Positions 1 to 9,919 are shown, counted from the stretch's first letter. The stretch: 64,000 nt of DNA from Blattabacterium cuenoti (GCF_014251275.1 NZ_CP059183.1:521001-585000), one strand, 5' to 3'. Numbers and translations are program-made. The notes: generated by a model not told the origin, from the sequence alone.

Positions 1-345
1 AAATCAGCATTTAATGCAATAGAGAGAGCTAGAAATGGAAATGGAGCAACTTTTTTAGATATAAAAACCTACAGATATAGAGGCCATTCTATGTCAGATT
101 CAGAATCATATAGAAGTAAAGAGGAAATTAATTTTTTTAAAAAAAAAGATCCCATTTTAAGTTTAAAAAATTTAATTATTAAAAAAAAATGGGAAACTGT
201 AGAAAATTTGAATATTATAGAAAATGAAGTAAGAGAAAAAGTTGATTCTTGTGTAGAATTTGCAGAAAAATCTGATTATCCATCTTTACAAGATATGTAT
301 GATGTTGTTTACGATGAAAAAAGTTATCCTTTTTTAGATTTCTAA
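1..345 (+). CDS. pdhA: Pyruvate dehydrogenase E1 component alpha subunit, C-terminal part
   Basis: The window opens inside this gene, in frame from base 1. The visible 114 residues include the E1-alpha signature around TYRYRGHSMSD, where the thiamine-diphosphate enzyme carries its phosphorylation-loop-like segment, followed by a helical tail ending in PFLDF. E1-alpha, together with a beta subunit that is not in this window, decarboxylates pyruvate and passes the acetyl group to E2. The E2 gene starts 48 bases downstream on the same strand, the usual flavobacterial pair. The N-terminal two thirds lie outside the window. Confidence 0.93.
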   Translation, partial: KSAFNAIERARNGNGATFLDIKTYRYRGHSMSDSESYRSKEEINFFKKKDPILSLKNLIIKKKWETVENLNIIENEVREKVDSCVEFAEKSDYPSLQDMYDVVYDEKSYPFLDF

Positions 346-393
346 TACTTAATTAGTTTTTTATTCATAACATATAAAAAAAATATTTTAATA

Positions 394-1587
394 ATGGCAG
401 AAATAATATCTATGCCCCAATTAAGTGATACAATGGAAGAGGGGACAGTAATTAAATGGAATAAAAAAGTAGGAGATACAGTATCGGAAGGTGATATATT
501 AGCTGAAATAGAAACAGACAAAGCAATTCAAGATTTTGAAGTTGATGTTAGCGGAATTTTGTTATTTATTGGAGTTAAAGAAGGTGAACGAACTCGTGTA
601 AATGATATATTAGCAATTGTTGGAAAAAAAGGAGAAGACATAAATAATATAATTTTAAAATCATCATCGGAAAAAACAGAAAAAAAAGATACTGATACTC
701 AAAAAATAGAAAAAAATAATAATAAAGAAGAAAAAAATGAATATTGTGATGATAAAAAAAATGAAAAAAGAAAATTTATTTCTCCTTTAGCAAAAAAAAT
801 GGCTAAAAGTAGTGGAATATCTTTGAAAAATATAAAAATAGGCAGTGGAGAATATGGAAGAATAATAAAAAAAGATATAGAACTTCAAAAAAATAAACAA
901 TTTTATGAAAATAGAATAACTCATACATCAATGAGAAAAAAAATAGCAGCTCATTTGACTTTTTCTAAATTTTCTGCACCACATTATTACTTATTTAGTG
1001 AAATTTTAGTAGATAATCTGGTAGATATAAGAAAAAATATAAATAATAAAATTTCTTTAGAAGAAAAAATATCTTTTAATGATTTTATTATAAAAGCGGC
1101 TGCTCAATCTTTAAAAAAAAATACAAATATGAATATTTCTTGGAATGAAGAAGAAATATTAATTCACAAATCAATTAATATAGGATTTGCTGTAGCAATA
1201 AAAGATGGGTTAATAGTTCCAGTTATTAAAAATGCAGATCAAAAATCTATTTTACAAATATCTAAAGAAGTAAAAAACAAAATTTTGCATTCAAAATCTA
1301 GAATAATTAAAAAAGAAGAACTGGAAAATAGTACTTTTACTATTTCAAACTTAGGAATGTATGGAATAGATTGTTTTACCTCTATTATAAATATACCAAA
1401 TTCATCTATTTTATCTATTGGTTCAATAACAAAACGTCCTATTATAAAAAATTCTAAAATAGAGATAGGATATACTATGAAGATAACTTTATCTTGCGAT
1501 CACAGAATTATAGATGGAGCAACAGGAAGTAACTATATTCATACTTTAAAAGGATTTTTAGAAGATCCTATTACAATATTAATTTGA
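394..1587 (+). CDS. pdhC: Dihydrolipoamide acetyltransferase (PDH complex E2)
   Basis: The 397-residue protein has three E2 parts in order. A lipoyl domain covers about residues 2-76, with the lipoylated lysine in ETDKA (K43). A lysine- and asparagine-rich linker and an E3-binding domain follow at about 126-165 (FISPLAKKMAKSSGIS). The rest is the catalytic acyltransferase domain ending with the DHRIIDGATG active-site motif. It moves acetyl groups from E1 to CoA, linking glycolysis to the TCA cycle and fatty-acid synthesis. Only one lipoyl domain is present, whereas free-living flavobacterial E2 proteins commonly carry two. It follows pdhA and its 3' end overlaps the convergent terC by 9 bases. 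Confidence 0.95.
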   Translation: MAEIISMPQLSDTMEEGTVIKWNKKVGDTVSEGDILAEIETDKAIQDFEVDVSGILLFIGVKEGERTRVNDILAIVGKKGEDINNIILKSSSEKTEKKDTDTQKIEKNNNKEEKNEYCDDKKNEKRKFISPLAKKMAKSSGISLKNIKIGSGEYGRIIKKDIELQKNKQFYENRITHTSMRKKIAAHLTFSKFSAPHYYLFSEILVDNLVDIRKNINNKISLEEKISFNDFIIKAAAQSLKKNTNMNISWNEEEILIHKSINIGFAVAIKDGLIVPVIKNADQKSILQISKEVKNKILHSKSRIIKKEELENSTFTISNLGMYGIDCFTSIINIPNSSILSIGSITKRPIIKNSKIEIGYTMKITLSCDHRIIDGATGSNYIHTLKGFLEDPITILI

Positions 1588-2284
1588 TTTTCTAATAACT
1601 TTTTTTTTTATAAATGAAAAAAAAATTGGAAATATAAATAACACAAATGTAAATACATGAAAAATAATATCTAATGATAAATTTTTTGTATGTACTTTAA
1701 AAAAAGAAAAAATAAGTTTTATTCCAAGAATAATTATTACAAAAAATATTGAATTATTTAATTCCGGAAACTTTTTTACTAATTGTATAAAAAATTTAGC
1801 AATTAATTTAATAGATAAAATACCCGTAAATATTCCAAAAAATATTAATAAATAGTTATCAGATAATGCAACTGAAGCAAATATATTATCAATAGAGAAG
1901 GCCAAATCCATTATTACTATAGTTAATAATACTTTAAAAAAAGATCTTTTTTTATTACTCCTTATAATTTTTTTTTTTTTTTAAAAAATGACTAATTCCA
2001 ATAAATATTAAATATATACCACCCAATAATTTCAACCAATACATTTTAATTAATATAGACATAAATAAAAAACATATTACTCTGAAAAAATAAGCTCCAA
2101 TAATTCCATATTTTATAGCAATTTTTCTATGTTTATCTTTTAAACTTACAATTATAGATGACAACATAATTGCATTATCTATAGATAAAATACTTTCAAT
2201 TAAAAATAAATTTCCTATAATAAATAAAGATAAAATAGGATTTTCAATAATTTCTTTTATATTTTTTTCTAAAAAATAAATCAT
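1579..2284 (-). pseudogene. terC: TerC family membrane protein, split by a poly(A) frameshift
   Basis: Two open segments on the minus strand (2284-1955 and 1911-1579) are the two halves of one TerC-like integral membrane protein. The first half holds SIDNAIML and the second MDLAFSIDN, the duplicated acidic motifs of this metal-ion export family. They are joined by a run of 15 A on the minus strand (1968-1982). Read with one A fewer, the frame continues without a stop through IIRSNKKRSFFKVLLTIV into the second half. As written, the first half ends in KKKKNYKE. It may be a young pseudogene or a gene rescued by slippage at the A-run. The downstream frame is still well conserved, which favours rescue. 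Sequencing error at the homopolymer is also possible. Confidence 0.82.
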
Positions 2285-2429
2285 TATAATTAATTATTAT
2301 ATAAAATTTTTGCGTAAAAAACACATAAAAAAAATAAAGAATAATAATTCATTGATACTTATGTTTTTTTTACTGAAAAAAAAATCACTATAATTATATA
2401 TTATATAAAATTTTTTTTAAAATAAAAAT

Positions 2430-2675
2430 ATGAAAAATTTTCTATTTATTAGTATTGAAGAAAGCTTTTTGATAATTCTTATTGCTATTATTATTTTTGG
2501 ACCAAAAAAAATTCCAAATATAGCTAGGGGATTAGGAGAAGGAATTAGATATTTAAAGGAAGCTAAAAATCAAATACAAAAAGAAATTTACAAGGATTCA
2601 CCTACTATAAACAACAATAGTAACATAAATAAAAATAAAAAAAAACCATACTTTTCTATAAAAAGGAATAAATAA
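2430..2675 (+). CDS. tatA: Sec-independent protein translocase TatA
   Basis: This 81-residue protein has an N-terminal membrane helix (about 8-22, LIILIAIIIF) followed at once by the TatA hinge FGPKKIPNIARGLGEG and an amphipathic helix, then a polar asparagine- and lysine-rich tail. TatA oligomers form the pore that passes folded, twin-arginine-tagged proteins across the inner membrane. No tatC or tatB is in this window. It stands alone between the frameshifted terC and the convergent ppiD-like gene. TatA and TatE cannot be separated from sequence alone. Confidence 0.9.
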   Translation: MKNFLFISIEESFLIILIAIIIFGPKKIPNIARGLGEGIRYLKEAKNQIQKEIYKDSPTINNNSNINKNKKKPYFSIKRNK

Positions 2676-2681
2676 TTATAT

Positions 2682-4811
2682 TTATTTTCTATATATTTTA
2701 ACTTTTGTTTTTTCAAATAAAAACGGTTCAAATTTATCTAAAACAATTTTTTTTAAATAATTATCTAAAATTTTTTTTTTAGATTCTATATTTTGTTGTT
2801 TTACATGTGTAAAAAAACGTTTTAAAGGTCTAACAAAATAGACTCCTCTTATTCCAAATATAGGATAAGATGTTTTATATAATTTTGAAGAAAAAATAGA
2901 TCCAATAACTTTTGGCTCTTTACAATTTTCAATAATAGAATTATAAAAATTTAATTCACAATGTTTGTGAATTTTTTTAGAAAAAAAATTAGAAATTTCT
3001 TCTAAGTTTTTAGATTTAAATTTTTCTAAAAAAATTTTTTTTATCTTTTTATTTAAAATAATTGGACCTATATCATTTTTAATTTTTTCAATATAAATTC
3101 CTTTTTCTTTTTTTCCAAATAAATAAACTATAATATTATCTTTATTATTATTATTTGCAGTAAAAATTTTTAAATTTACTTTTTTTCTTTCCTTACTAAA
3201 AGCCCAATCAATTATTTCTTTGTCTATTTCAGTATTTAATCCTACAATATTCCATTGGTTTTTTTTAATTTTTTTAAAAAATATTGTTTCAAATTTTTCC
3301 TTTCTAGCATTATTTACAAATGTATTTAAATTAGAATTTTCATTGTTTTTAATAAAAATATTTATTTTTTTTTGTATATAATCTTTAGTATATTTAGATG
3401 GATTAAGAGTTTTAATTATAATAGCAAATTGATAAGCAGTTTCTGGTTGTTTTTTATCATCAATTTTTATAACATGATATCCCAATTTTGTTTCAGTAAT
3501 ACCTATTGTTCCTTTTTTGTTCTTTGAAGAAAAAAGATCAAATGTTCCAATAGATTTTTTACCTTCATAACTTATCCAACCTAAACTCCCTTTATATTTT
3601 TTTGCATTAATAATATCATCTGATTTATTAACAGCAAAAAAATTAAATTTATTGGGATTTTTTAATAAAAAATTATATACATTATTTGCAATAATTTTAG
3701 CCTCTTTTTTATTTCTTTTGTTATAAGAATATTGAGCATCTTTATGTGAAATTAATATATGACTGGCTAAAACAGAATTAAAAATAGTTTTTTTCCCAGT
3801 TAGTTTAGCTATAACGTAAATATTATTTTCCTTTACTGGACCAAACATAGATCCAATATCTTTATTTTTTCTTACAAAATATTGTAATGATGAAGGTAGT
3901 TGACGTTTAAAATAAAAATTAGTATCAAAAGATTTTTCTAATTTATTCTTATTAGAATATAAAATAGGATCATAATTAGTATTTTTTAATTTAAAAAATA
4001 TTTCTTTTATTTTTTTATTCATATTTTTTTCATCATTTTTAGATGGGTAAGTATGAGATATAGCAATACTTATAACTCTTGTATCACATTCTTTTTTAGA
4101 TTTATATTTATAAATATTTTTATTAATATAATTATAAATATCATTTTCTCTAAAAAATATGTTATATCTATTTTCTATTTCTGAATATGGTATTAAAATA
4201 TAATCAACAACAGAAAAAAATCTTTTATCTCTATCATTAAGTTCATATTCTATTGGAGAAGAATTTAATCCATGTTTCAACATTTCCATATATTTATTTG
4301 CAAGAATTTTACTGTTTATATTATTTTTTTCATAATTCCAAATACTTTTTTCTTGTTCTATACCATTCTTTATATTTATAAATGGATCTTTTAATTTTTT
4401 TAAGTAAGTTTGGAATTTATTTATGTCCATATTTCCATATATATTTTGAAAATCCAATATTTTACTATATATAGATTTTTTTGAAATTTGTTCCCAAAAA
4501 TCTTTATCTGTATTTTTTATTCCTAAATCTTTAATTTTTTTATTCCACATTTTTTCTCGTATTAATAACTTCCATGCATTATTTTTTAGTACAGAATCTA
4601 AATTTTCTTTATTAAAACTTTTTAAAAATTGAATACAATCATAATATTGATTATCATAAATATTTTCTCCATTAACTTTTCCAACTACTTTACGATTTTC
4701 TAATAAAAATTTACCTAAATGACTAGTATCAAATATAATAAATAACAAAAAAATACTAATAACAAAAAAAATTATCCATGTATTATTTCTTATTTTTCCT
4801 AAAATACTCAT
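2682..4811 (-). CDS. ppiD: PpiD-like peptidyl-prolyl isomerase with SurA_N-type and parvulin domains
   Basis: The 709-residue protein starts with a short cytoplasmic stretch and one membrane anchor (about residues 11-27, TWIIFFVISIFLLFIIF). A SurA_N-like helical region and a parvulin-type rotamase segment around residues 345-455 (ASHILISH to GYHVIKIDD) follow. The anchored periplasmic chaperone is expected to help outer-membrane and secreted proteins fold. Its ATG overlaps the stop of the upstream CNNM transporter gene by four bases, so the two are probably co-transcribed; this pairing is common in flavobacteria. Assignment to PpiD rather than SurA rests on the membrane anchor and length. Confidence 0.82.
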   Translation of the reverse strand: MSILGKIRNNTWIIFFVISIFLLFIIFDTSHLGKFLLENRKVVGKVNGENIYDNQYYDCIQFLKSFNKENLDSVLKNNAWKLLIREKMWNKKIKDLGIKNTDKDFWEQISKKSIYSKILDFQNIYGNMDINKFQTYLKKLKDPFINIKNGIEQEKSIWNYEKNNINSKILANKYMEMLKHGLNSSPIEYELNDRDKRFFSVVDYILIPYSEIENRYNIFFRENDIYNYINKNIYKYKSKKECDTRVISIAISHTYPSKNDEKNMNKKIKEIFFKLKNTNYDPILYSNKNKLEKSFDTNFYFKRQLPSSLQYFVRKNKDIGSMFGPVKENNIYVIAKLTGKKTIFNSVLASHILISHKDAQYSYNKRNKKEAKIIANNVYNFLLKNPNKFNFFAVNKSDDIINAKKYKGSLGWISYEGKKSIGTFDLFSSKNKKGTIGITETKLGYHVIKIDDKKQPETAYQFAIIIKTLNPSKYTKDYIQKKINIFIKNNENSNLNTFVNNARKEKFETIFFKKIKKNQWNIVGLNTEIDKEIIDWAFSKERKKVNLKIFTANNNNKDNIIVYLFGKKEKGIYIEKIKNDIGPIILNKKIKKIFLEKFKSKNLEEISNFFSKKIHKHCELNFYNSIIENCKEPKVIGSIFSSKLYKTSYPIFGIRGVYFVRPLKRFFTHVKQQNIESKKKILDNYLKKIVLDKFEPFLFEKTKVKIYRK

Positions 4812-6118
4812 TTATAAAATTTTTTTTTAAGACAAACTTCTTCTATTTTATTTTTAGAAACTTTTCTTATTTCAATAAGTAAATTATTATTAATTGTAAT
4901 TCTATCTCTATATTTAGGAATCTTTCCCAGATAATATACTATTAACCCTCCTAAAGTTTCATAATTTTCAGATTTAGGAATTTCTAAGTTGTATTTATTG
5001 TTAATAAAATCTATTTTTAAACGTGCAGAAAATAAAAATTCATTAAAACTTATTTTTTTATCTAAAAATAAAATTTCATCATGTTCATCCTTTATATCTC
5101 CAAGAAATTCTTCTAAAATATCCTCTATAGTAATCAATCCTGCAGTCCCACCATATTCATCTATAACAATTGCCATACTTATTTTTTTTTTAATTAAAAT
5201 ATCCATTATTTTTCTTACAGGAGTATTAGTATAAACCAGTTCTATGGGTCTAATTAAAGAATTTAAATCATCTTTTTTTTTCAATATTATTTCTAAATAA
5301 TGAATATATCCTATAATATTATCTATACTATTTTTATAAATTACAATTTTAGATAATCCACTATTTGTAAAAATATTTTTAATTTTATCAATAGAAAAAA
5401 GATTAATATCGTAAGATATAATTTCTTTTCTAGGGACCATACATACTTTTGCTTTTTTTCCGTAAAAATCTAAAGCTTTATGAAAAATTTCAATTTGAGA
5501 TTCTATAATTCCTGTTTCATTAACATTATTTTTTATTTTTTCTGATAAAAAGTAAATCAAGTCATTTTTATCAAAAATTTTTTTATTGTACTTTTCTTTT
5601 TCTCCTAATATTTTTAAAAATATATTGGAAATATAAAAAATAGAATTAGTTATGGGAGAAATAATTATACATATAACATAAGCTGGGATAATAAATAAAT
5701 TCAATAATTCATTAGAATACACACTAAATATAACTTTTGGAATAAATTCTCCAATTATTAAAATAATAACGGTTGAAAAAAATGTTTCTAAGAAAAAAAC
5801 AAATAAAGAATTATTAGATAATTCTTTTGGAAAAAAATGAAAAAATAATTTTTCCATATATATGCTATATATAACTAAAGATATAGTATTTCCAATTAAC
5901 ATTGCAGTTAAAAATTTTTTAGGATTTTTTATACTTATAGCAAGTATTTTTGAACGAAGAGAATCCTTTTTTTTATCTATTTCTATTTGAAATAAACTAG
6001 AAGATATAAATGCCATTTCCATTCCAGAAAAAAAAGAAGAAACAATCATTGAAAAAATAACTATACAAATATAAATAGTAACATTATTTAATTTTAATAT
6101 TAATAGGTAATTTTCCAC
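4808..6118 (-). CDS. HlyC/CorC (CNNM) family transporter
   Basis: The 436 residues follow the CNNM layout: a DUF21 membrane domain with about four hydrophobic helices (about 13-32, 64-80, 98-118, 130-160), two CBS domains around 215-335 (VCMVPRKEI, VIDEYGGTAGLIT, EDILEEFLGDI), and a CorC_HlyC C-terminal domain (ETLGGLIVYYLGKIP). Family members act in magnesium or cobalt efflux. GldE of gliding bacteria has the same architecture, but the neighbour here is a ppiD-like gene rather than the usual gldD/ssb partners, so the generic transporter name is preferred. It leads a two-gene unit with the isomerase gene. Confidence 0.85.
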   Translation of the reverse strand: MENYLLILKLNNVTIYICIVIFSMIVSSFFSGMEMAFISSSLFQIEIDKKKDSLRSKILAISIKNPKKFLTAMLIGNTISLVIYSIYMEKLFFHFFPKELSNNSLFVFFLETFFSTVIILIIGEFIPKVIFSVYSNELLNLFIIPAYVICIIISPITNSIFYISNIFLKILGEKEKYNKKIFDKNDLIYFLSEKIKNNVNETGIIESQIEIFHKALDFYGKKAKVCMVPRKEIISYDINLFSIDKIKNIFTNSGLSKIVIYKNSIDNIIGYIHYLEIILKKKDDLNSLIRPIELVYTNTPVRKIMDILIKKKISMAIVIDEYGGTAGLITIEDILEEFLGDIKDEHDEILFLDKKISFNEFLFSARLKIDFINNKYNLEIPKSENYETLGGLIVYYLGKIPKYRDRITINNNLLIEIRKVSKNKIEEVCLKKKFYK

Positions 6119-6304
6119 TTATATTTTTTAATTAAACTTTTTTTTAATAATAAAATATTTCTATTTCACATTATTATTATTTAATGTTTTTTTAACTAAC
6201 CTAGTATAAAATAGATATAGTAATGTGTTATATAATAAAAATAAAATTAGTTTAATTGCATAAATATATAAAAAACAATTTTTTTCAATTTACTACTTCT
6301 TATG

Positions 6305-6312
6305 TATTTTTG
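6305..6312 (+). promoter_or_regulatory. Possible Bacteroidetes-type -7 box for tRNA-Phe
   Basis: TATTTTTG fits the Bacteroidetes sigma-A -7 consensus TAnnTTTG and lies 9 bases before the tRNA. No clear -33 TTTG is seen at the expected spacing, so support is weak. Confidence 0.3.
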
Positions 6313-6321
6313 TTTAGAATA

Positions 6322-6394
6322 GGTATCTTAGCTCAGTAGGTAGAGCAAAGGACTGAAAATCCTTGTGTCCCCGGTTCGATTCCGGGAGATACCA
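6322..6394 (+). tRNA. tRNA-Phe (GAA)
   Basis: A 73-base cloverleaf: acceptor GGTATCT pairs with AGATACC with discriminator A, the D arm is GCTC/GAGC, the anticodon stem AAGGA/TCCTT closes the loop CTGAAAA (anticodon GAA), and the T arm is CCCGG/CCGGG with TTCGATT. The 3' CCA is not encoded. Confidence 0.97.
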
Positions 6395-6455
6395 TTTTTA
6401 TTGATTAAAAAAAAACGAAAAAATTATTAATTATTGATGATAAGTAATAATAACC

Positions 6456-9113
6456 TTATGATCTGCTTATGAAGAAATTTGTTTTCCATTTTGAATAATA
6501 AGGATTTGAATCATTCTTAATATCAATAGGATAACCAATATCTACACCTAAAATTCCTATAGGTTTCCAAAAAATACGAATTCCAAATCCAATAGATTTA
6601 TTCAGAGCAAACCATTTGAATACTTTATTAGTATTAGATGAAGATAACTTATCTAAACTACCTCCTTCAATAAAAAAATTTGTCCATATTTTCATATCAG
6701 ATAAATTTTTTATTAAATATCTTGTTTCTAAAATAAATTTCTTATAAAAATTTCCTCCAGAATATGGTGTTATATATTTAGTTTTTGATTTTGGAAAAGA
6801 ATATCCACGAAGAGAAATATGATTGTCAGAATCTTTTGCTTCTGTTCCACCCATATAGAATCTTTGAAATGGTAATAAAAGTTCTTCTTCTCTTAATTTA
6901 TATGGTAATATACATCCCATTTTTCCTTCTAATTTTAATACTAAATCTTTAACAATTTCTTTATACCAGTCATATTGAACTTTAAATTTAAAATATTCCA
7001 ACCACCGTTTATCTTCAGTAGTTTCTTTATAAATATTGCTACTGTTATTATTATATTTATCCTTTTTTTTACTATTATAAATCATAGAATACGGAAAAGA
7101 AAACTCACTATCAAAAATAAAATTTTGCCCTTCTAATGGAAAAATGTCATTAGGTTTAGTAGTATCTTTTTGTACTAAAAAAGTAGTACTTAAATTATTA
7201 AAATCATATTTATAATTATTATGATTAAAAGTCTTATATATATATTTTTCTCCATTAACAGATATTGACATACTAGTATAAGGATATAAATGGTTTAGCC
7301 ATTTATATAAAAGAATTGACCCAAATTTTTTTTGAAAAATGTATTTTTCTCCAAAAAAAATATTTAAAGGTTTATTTGAATATAATGAATAATGATCCAT
7401 TATCAAATCTTTAGTTGAATATCCAGTATTTACAGTGAGTGATACTGGATTTTTTTCATTAATGCAAGGTTCTGAAAAAGAAATTCCATATGATCTAGAA
7501 TATTTTCCTAATTGACTATATATACTCAATTTTTGTCCATCTCCTTGAGGAATAGGATTCCAATATTTCCAATCCATAAGATTTTTAATAGAAAAATTAT
7601 TAAAATTGAATCTTAATTTTCCAATGAATTCTCTAATGTTTTCTCTTTCTCCTCCTAATCCAAACTGAAATTGAAATTCATTTACACTTTTTTCTTTTAC
7701 ATTCCATATTATATTTACAGTGTTGTTATCAGTGTTATTATTATCATGTATAAATTTGAAAGATATATCATCAAATAAATCTAATTCTTCTAAATTACTA
7801 ATACTTTCCTTTATTTTTTCAGGAGAAAAAATATCTCCGGTAAAAGTCTTTAATTTCCTTCTAATAACATAATCTTTTGTAATCTTATTTCCTGTTATTT
7901 TTATTTCTTTTAAATAAATAGGTTTATCTTCCTCTATTATAATATCTAAATCAATTTTATTACAATCTAGTTTCTTTTTTTCCATAGAAAAAACTTTAGA
8001 AAATAAGTTACCTAATCTTAAATAAGAATAAACGATACTAGAAGAAGATGATAAAGAAGTATTAAATATATTTTTCATTATTTGTTCTCTATCATAAACA
8101 TCTCCCTCTTTATAATAAAGAACATTTTTTAAAAAACTATCATCTAGAATATTATTTCCATAAATATTTACTTTTCCAAGATAATATTTTTTTCCTTCAT
8201 CAATCTTTATTTTTATTCCATAATTTCCAGACGGTTTTTTCCAAATAGAATTTAAAAATACGTCAACATATCTAAAACCCAAAGATTGGTAATTTTTCTT
8301 TATATTTTTTATATCTTTTTTTATATTATCCTCAATGAAAACATAAATTGGTTTTTTTACCATAGGTATGAAAAAACTCTCTTTTACTTCATTCATAAAA
8401 TCTAGTAATTCATTATCACTAAATATTTTATTTCCTTCAAATACTATTTCTTCTATCTCTATTTTTTTTCCTTTATTAATGACAAAATGTAATATATTTC
8501 TATTATTTATATTTTTGATAATGTTATTTGATTTTATAAATGCTTCATTGTAACCTTTCTTTTCGTAATCATCTATTATTTCATTTTTTATATCTTGTAT
8601 ATCATTATAAGATATTTTATATCCAGGATAAATCATTTTTTTTCCAAAAAGTAAATAATTATTTTCTTTCATTTTTCCATCATTATCATTTTCATATTCA
8701 TCTATTTTTACTTCATCTATCTCTATTAAATCATATAAACAAAAAAATAAATCAATTTCTTTTTCGTTATTATACTTATTTTCCTTATATATTGATATAT
8801 TGTTAAATAGTTTTTTATTCCACAAATTAATAATAGCCATATCTATATTACTTTGGTTTATAGTGTCTCCAATATATATTCCAGATATTTTAGATATAAA
8901 ATCTATATCGTATTTAGTTTTTCCAATTAAACGTATATTTTTCACAATGAAATTTTTATTAGAAAAATCATCATCTGTTTTTTGTACATAATGTTCCTTA
9001 TTATAATCTTTAGTCTCTGTAATCTCTGTTGCTTTAGATAACATATTCCATTTATGAAAAATTATTACAACAAAAAAACATAATAAAAATTTTGAAAATA
9101 TTTTATTTTTCAT
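6456..9113 (-). CDS. bamA: Outer membrane protein assembly factor BamA
   Basis: The 885-residue protein begins with a hydrophobic signal segment (about 6-20, FSKFLLCFFVVII). Several POTRA-like repeats follow to about residue 480, with recurring patterns such as EGNKIF, GNNILDDSFLK and TGNKITKDYVI. A C-terminal beta-barrel contains the family patch GYSFPKSK around residue 775 (RGY at the conserved position). BamA inserts barrel proteins into the outer membrane. Its gene closes a minus-strand operon nadK-uppS-bamA, with 10 bases after uppS; uppS beside bamA is a standard flavobacterial arrangement. Its presence shows that an outer membrane is retained despite genome reduction. Confidence 0.93.
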   Translation of the reverse strand: MKNKIFSKFLLCFFVVIIFHKWNMLSKATEITETKDYNKEHYVQKTDDDFSNKNFIVKNIRLIGKTKYDIDFISKISGIYIGDTINQSNIDMAIINLWNKKLFNNISIYKENKYNNEKEIDLFFCLYDLIEIDEVKIDEYENDNDGKMKENNYLLFGKKMIYPGYKISYNDIQDIKNEIIDDYEKKGYNEAFIKSNNIIKNINNRNILHFVINKGKKIEIEEIVFEGNKIFSDNELLDFMNEVKESFFIPMVKKPIYVFIEDNIKKDIKNIKKNYQSLGFRYVDVFLNSIWKKPSGNYGIKIKIDEGKKYYLGKVNIYGNNILDDSFLKNVLYYKEGDVYDREQIMKNIFNTSLSSSSSIVYSYLRLGNLFSKVFSMEKKKLDCNKIDLDIIIEEDKPIYLKEIKITGNKITKDYVIRRKLKTFTGDIFSPEKIKESISNLEELDLFDDISFKFIHDNNNTDNNTVNIIWNVKEKSVNEFQFQFGLGGERENIREFIGKLRFNFNNFSIKNLMDWKYWNPIPQGDGQKLSIYSQLGKYSRSYGISFSEPCINEKNPVSLTVNTGYSTKDLIMDHYSLYSNKPLNIFFGEKYIFQKKFGSILLYKWLNHLYPYTSMSISVNGEKYIYKTFNHNNYKYDFNNLSTTFLVQKDTTKPNDIFPLEGQNFIFDSEFSFPYSMIYNSKKKDKYNNNSSNIYKETTEDKRWLEYFKFKVQYDWYKEIVKDLVLKLEGKMGCILPYKLREEELLLPFQRFYMGGTEAKDSDNHISLRGYSFPKSKTKYITPYSGGNFYKKFILETRYLIKNLSDMKIWTNFFIEGGSLDKLSSSNTNKVFKWFALNKSIGFGIRIFWKPIGILGVDIGYPIDIKNDSNPYYSKWKTNFFISRS

Positions 9114-9123
9114 GTATAAAAAA

Positions 9124-9855
9124 TTATTTTACATTACCAAAACGTCTATCTCTTTTCTGATAATTTATAATAGCTTTGAAAAAATCTTTTTTACGAAAAT
9201 CAGGCCATAAAATCTTAGTAAAATATAATTCTGCATAAGCAGATTGCCAAAGAAGAAAATTACTAATTCTTTTTTCTCCACTAGTTCTTATAATTAAATC
9301 TACATCTGGTAAATCTTTTGTATATAAATGATCTTTAAAAAAAGAAGAATTTAAATCTCTTAGTGATGACTCATTATTGCATACTTTTTTTACAATTTTT
9401 TTTGTAGCTCTTAAAATTTCTTCTCTAGAACCATAACTTAATGCTAATATAAGTGTTCCAGATGTATTATTTTTTGTTTTATTTACAAAAAAATTAAGAT
9501 CATCTTGTATTGTTTTAGAAAATTTTTTTATTTCTCCTATAGTGATAATTTTTAAATTATTTTCATGTATTTCTTCTAAGCTACTTTTTAAATTACTATG
9601 AAACAAATTCATTAATTTATCTATTTCTTTTTTAGGTCTCATCCAATTTTCAGAAGAAAATACATATAAAGTAATATAAGGAATTCCTAATTCTTTACAA
9701 GCGTTCAAAGATTCTCTAACAGATTTCAGAGAACTTTTATATCCAAATGACCTTAATCTTCCTCTTTTTTTAGCCCACCTACCACTTCCGTCCATAATAA
9801 TAGCTACATGATGTGGAATGTTTTTATTATCTATTTTTTCTAATAGTTTTTTCAT
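9124..9855 (-). CDS. uppS: Undecaprenyl (di-trans,poly-cis-decaprenylcistransferase) diphosphate synthase
   Basis: This 243-residue cis-prenyltransferase makes the C55 lipid carrier for peptidoglycan from farnesyl and isopentenyl diphosphates. It has the family blocks IIMDGSGRWAKKRG near the N-terminus, LYVFSSENWMRPK in the middle, and IRTSGEKRISNFLLWQSAYAE with LWPDFR near the C-terminus. Two positions differ from the usual motif: the first block normally reads DGNGRWA (here Ser at residue 24), and the following loop usually has a His where Tyr39 stands. It is placed between nadK and bamA. Confidence 0.93.
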   Translation of the reverse strand: MKKLLEKIDNKNIPHHVAIIMDGSGRWAKKRGRLRSFGYKSSLKSVRESLNACKELGIPYITLYVFSSENWMRPKKEIDKLMNLFHSNLKSSLEEIHENNLKIITIGEIKKFSKTIQDDLNFFVNKTKNNTSGTLILALSYGSREEILRATKKIVKKVCNNESSLRDLNSSFFKDHLYTKDLPDVDLIIRTSGEKRISNFLLWQSAYAELYFTKILWPDFRKKDFFKAIINYQKRDRRFGNVK

Positions 9856-9919
9856 TTTTTATAAAAATGAACATTCTTACCTTATATTATATTATACAAA
9901 TATAAATTATCTTGGTAAT

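Noticed and set aside
4808-6118. Gliding motility protein GldE
   Set aside because: The same CNNM/CorC architecture occurs in general ion transporters, and the ppiD neighbour fits those rather than the gldD region.
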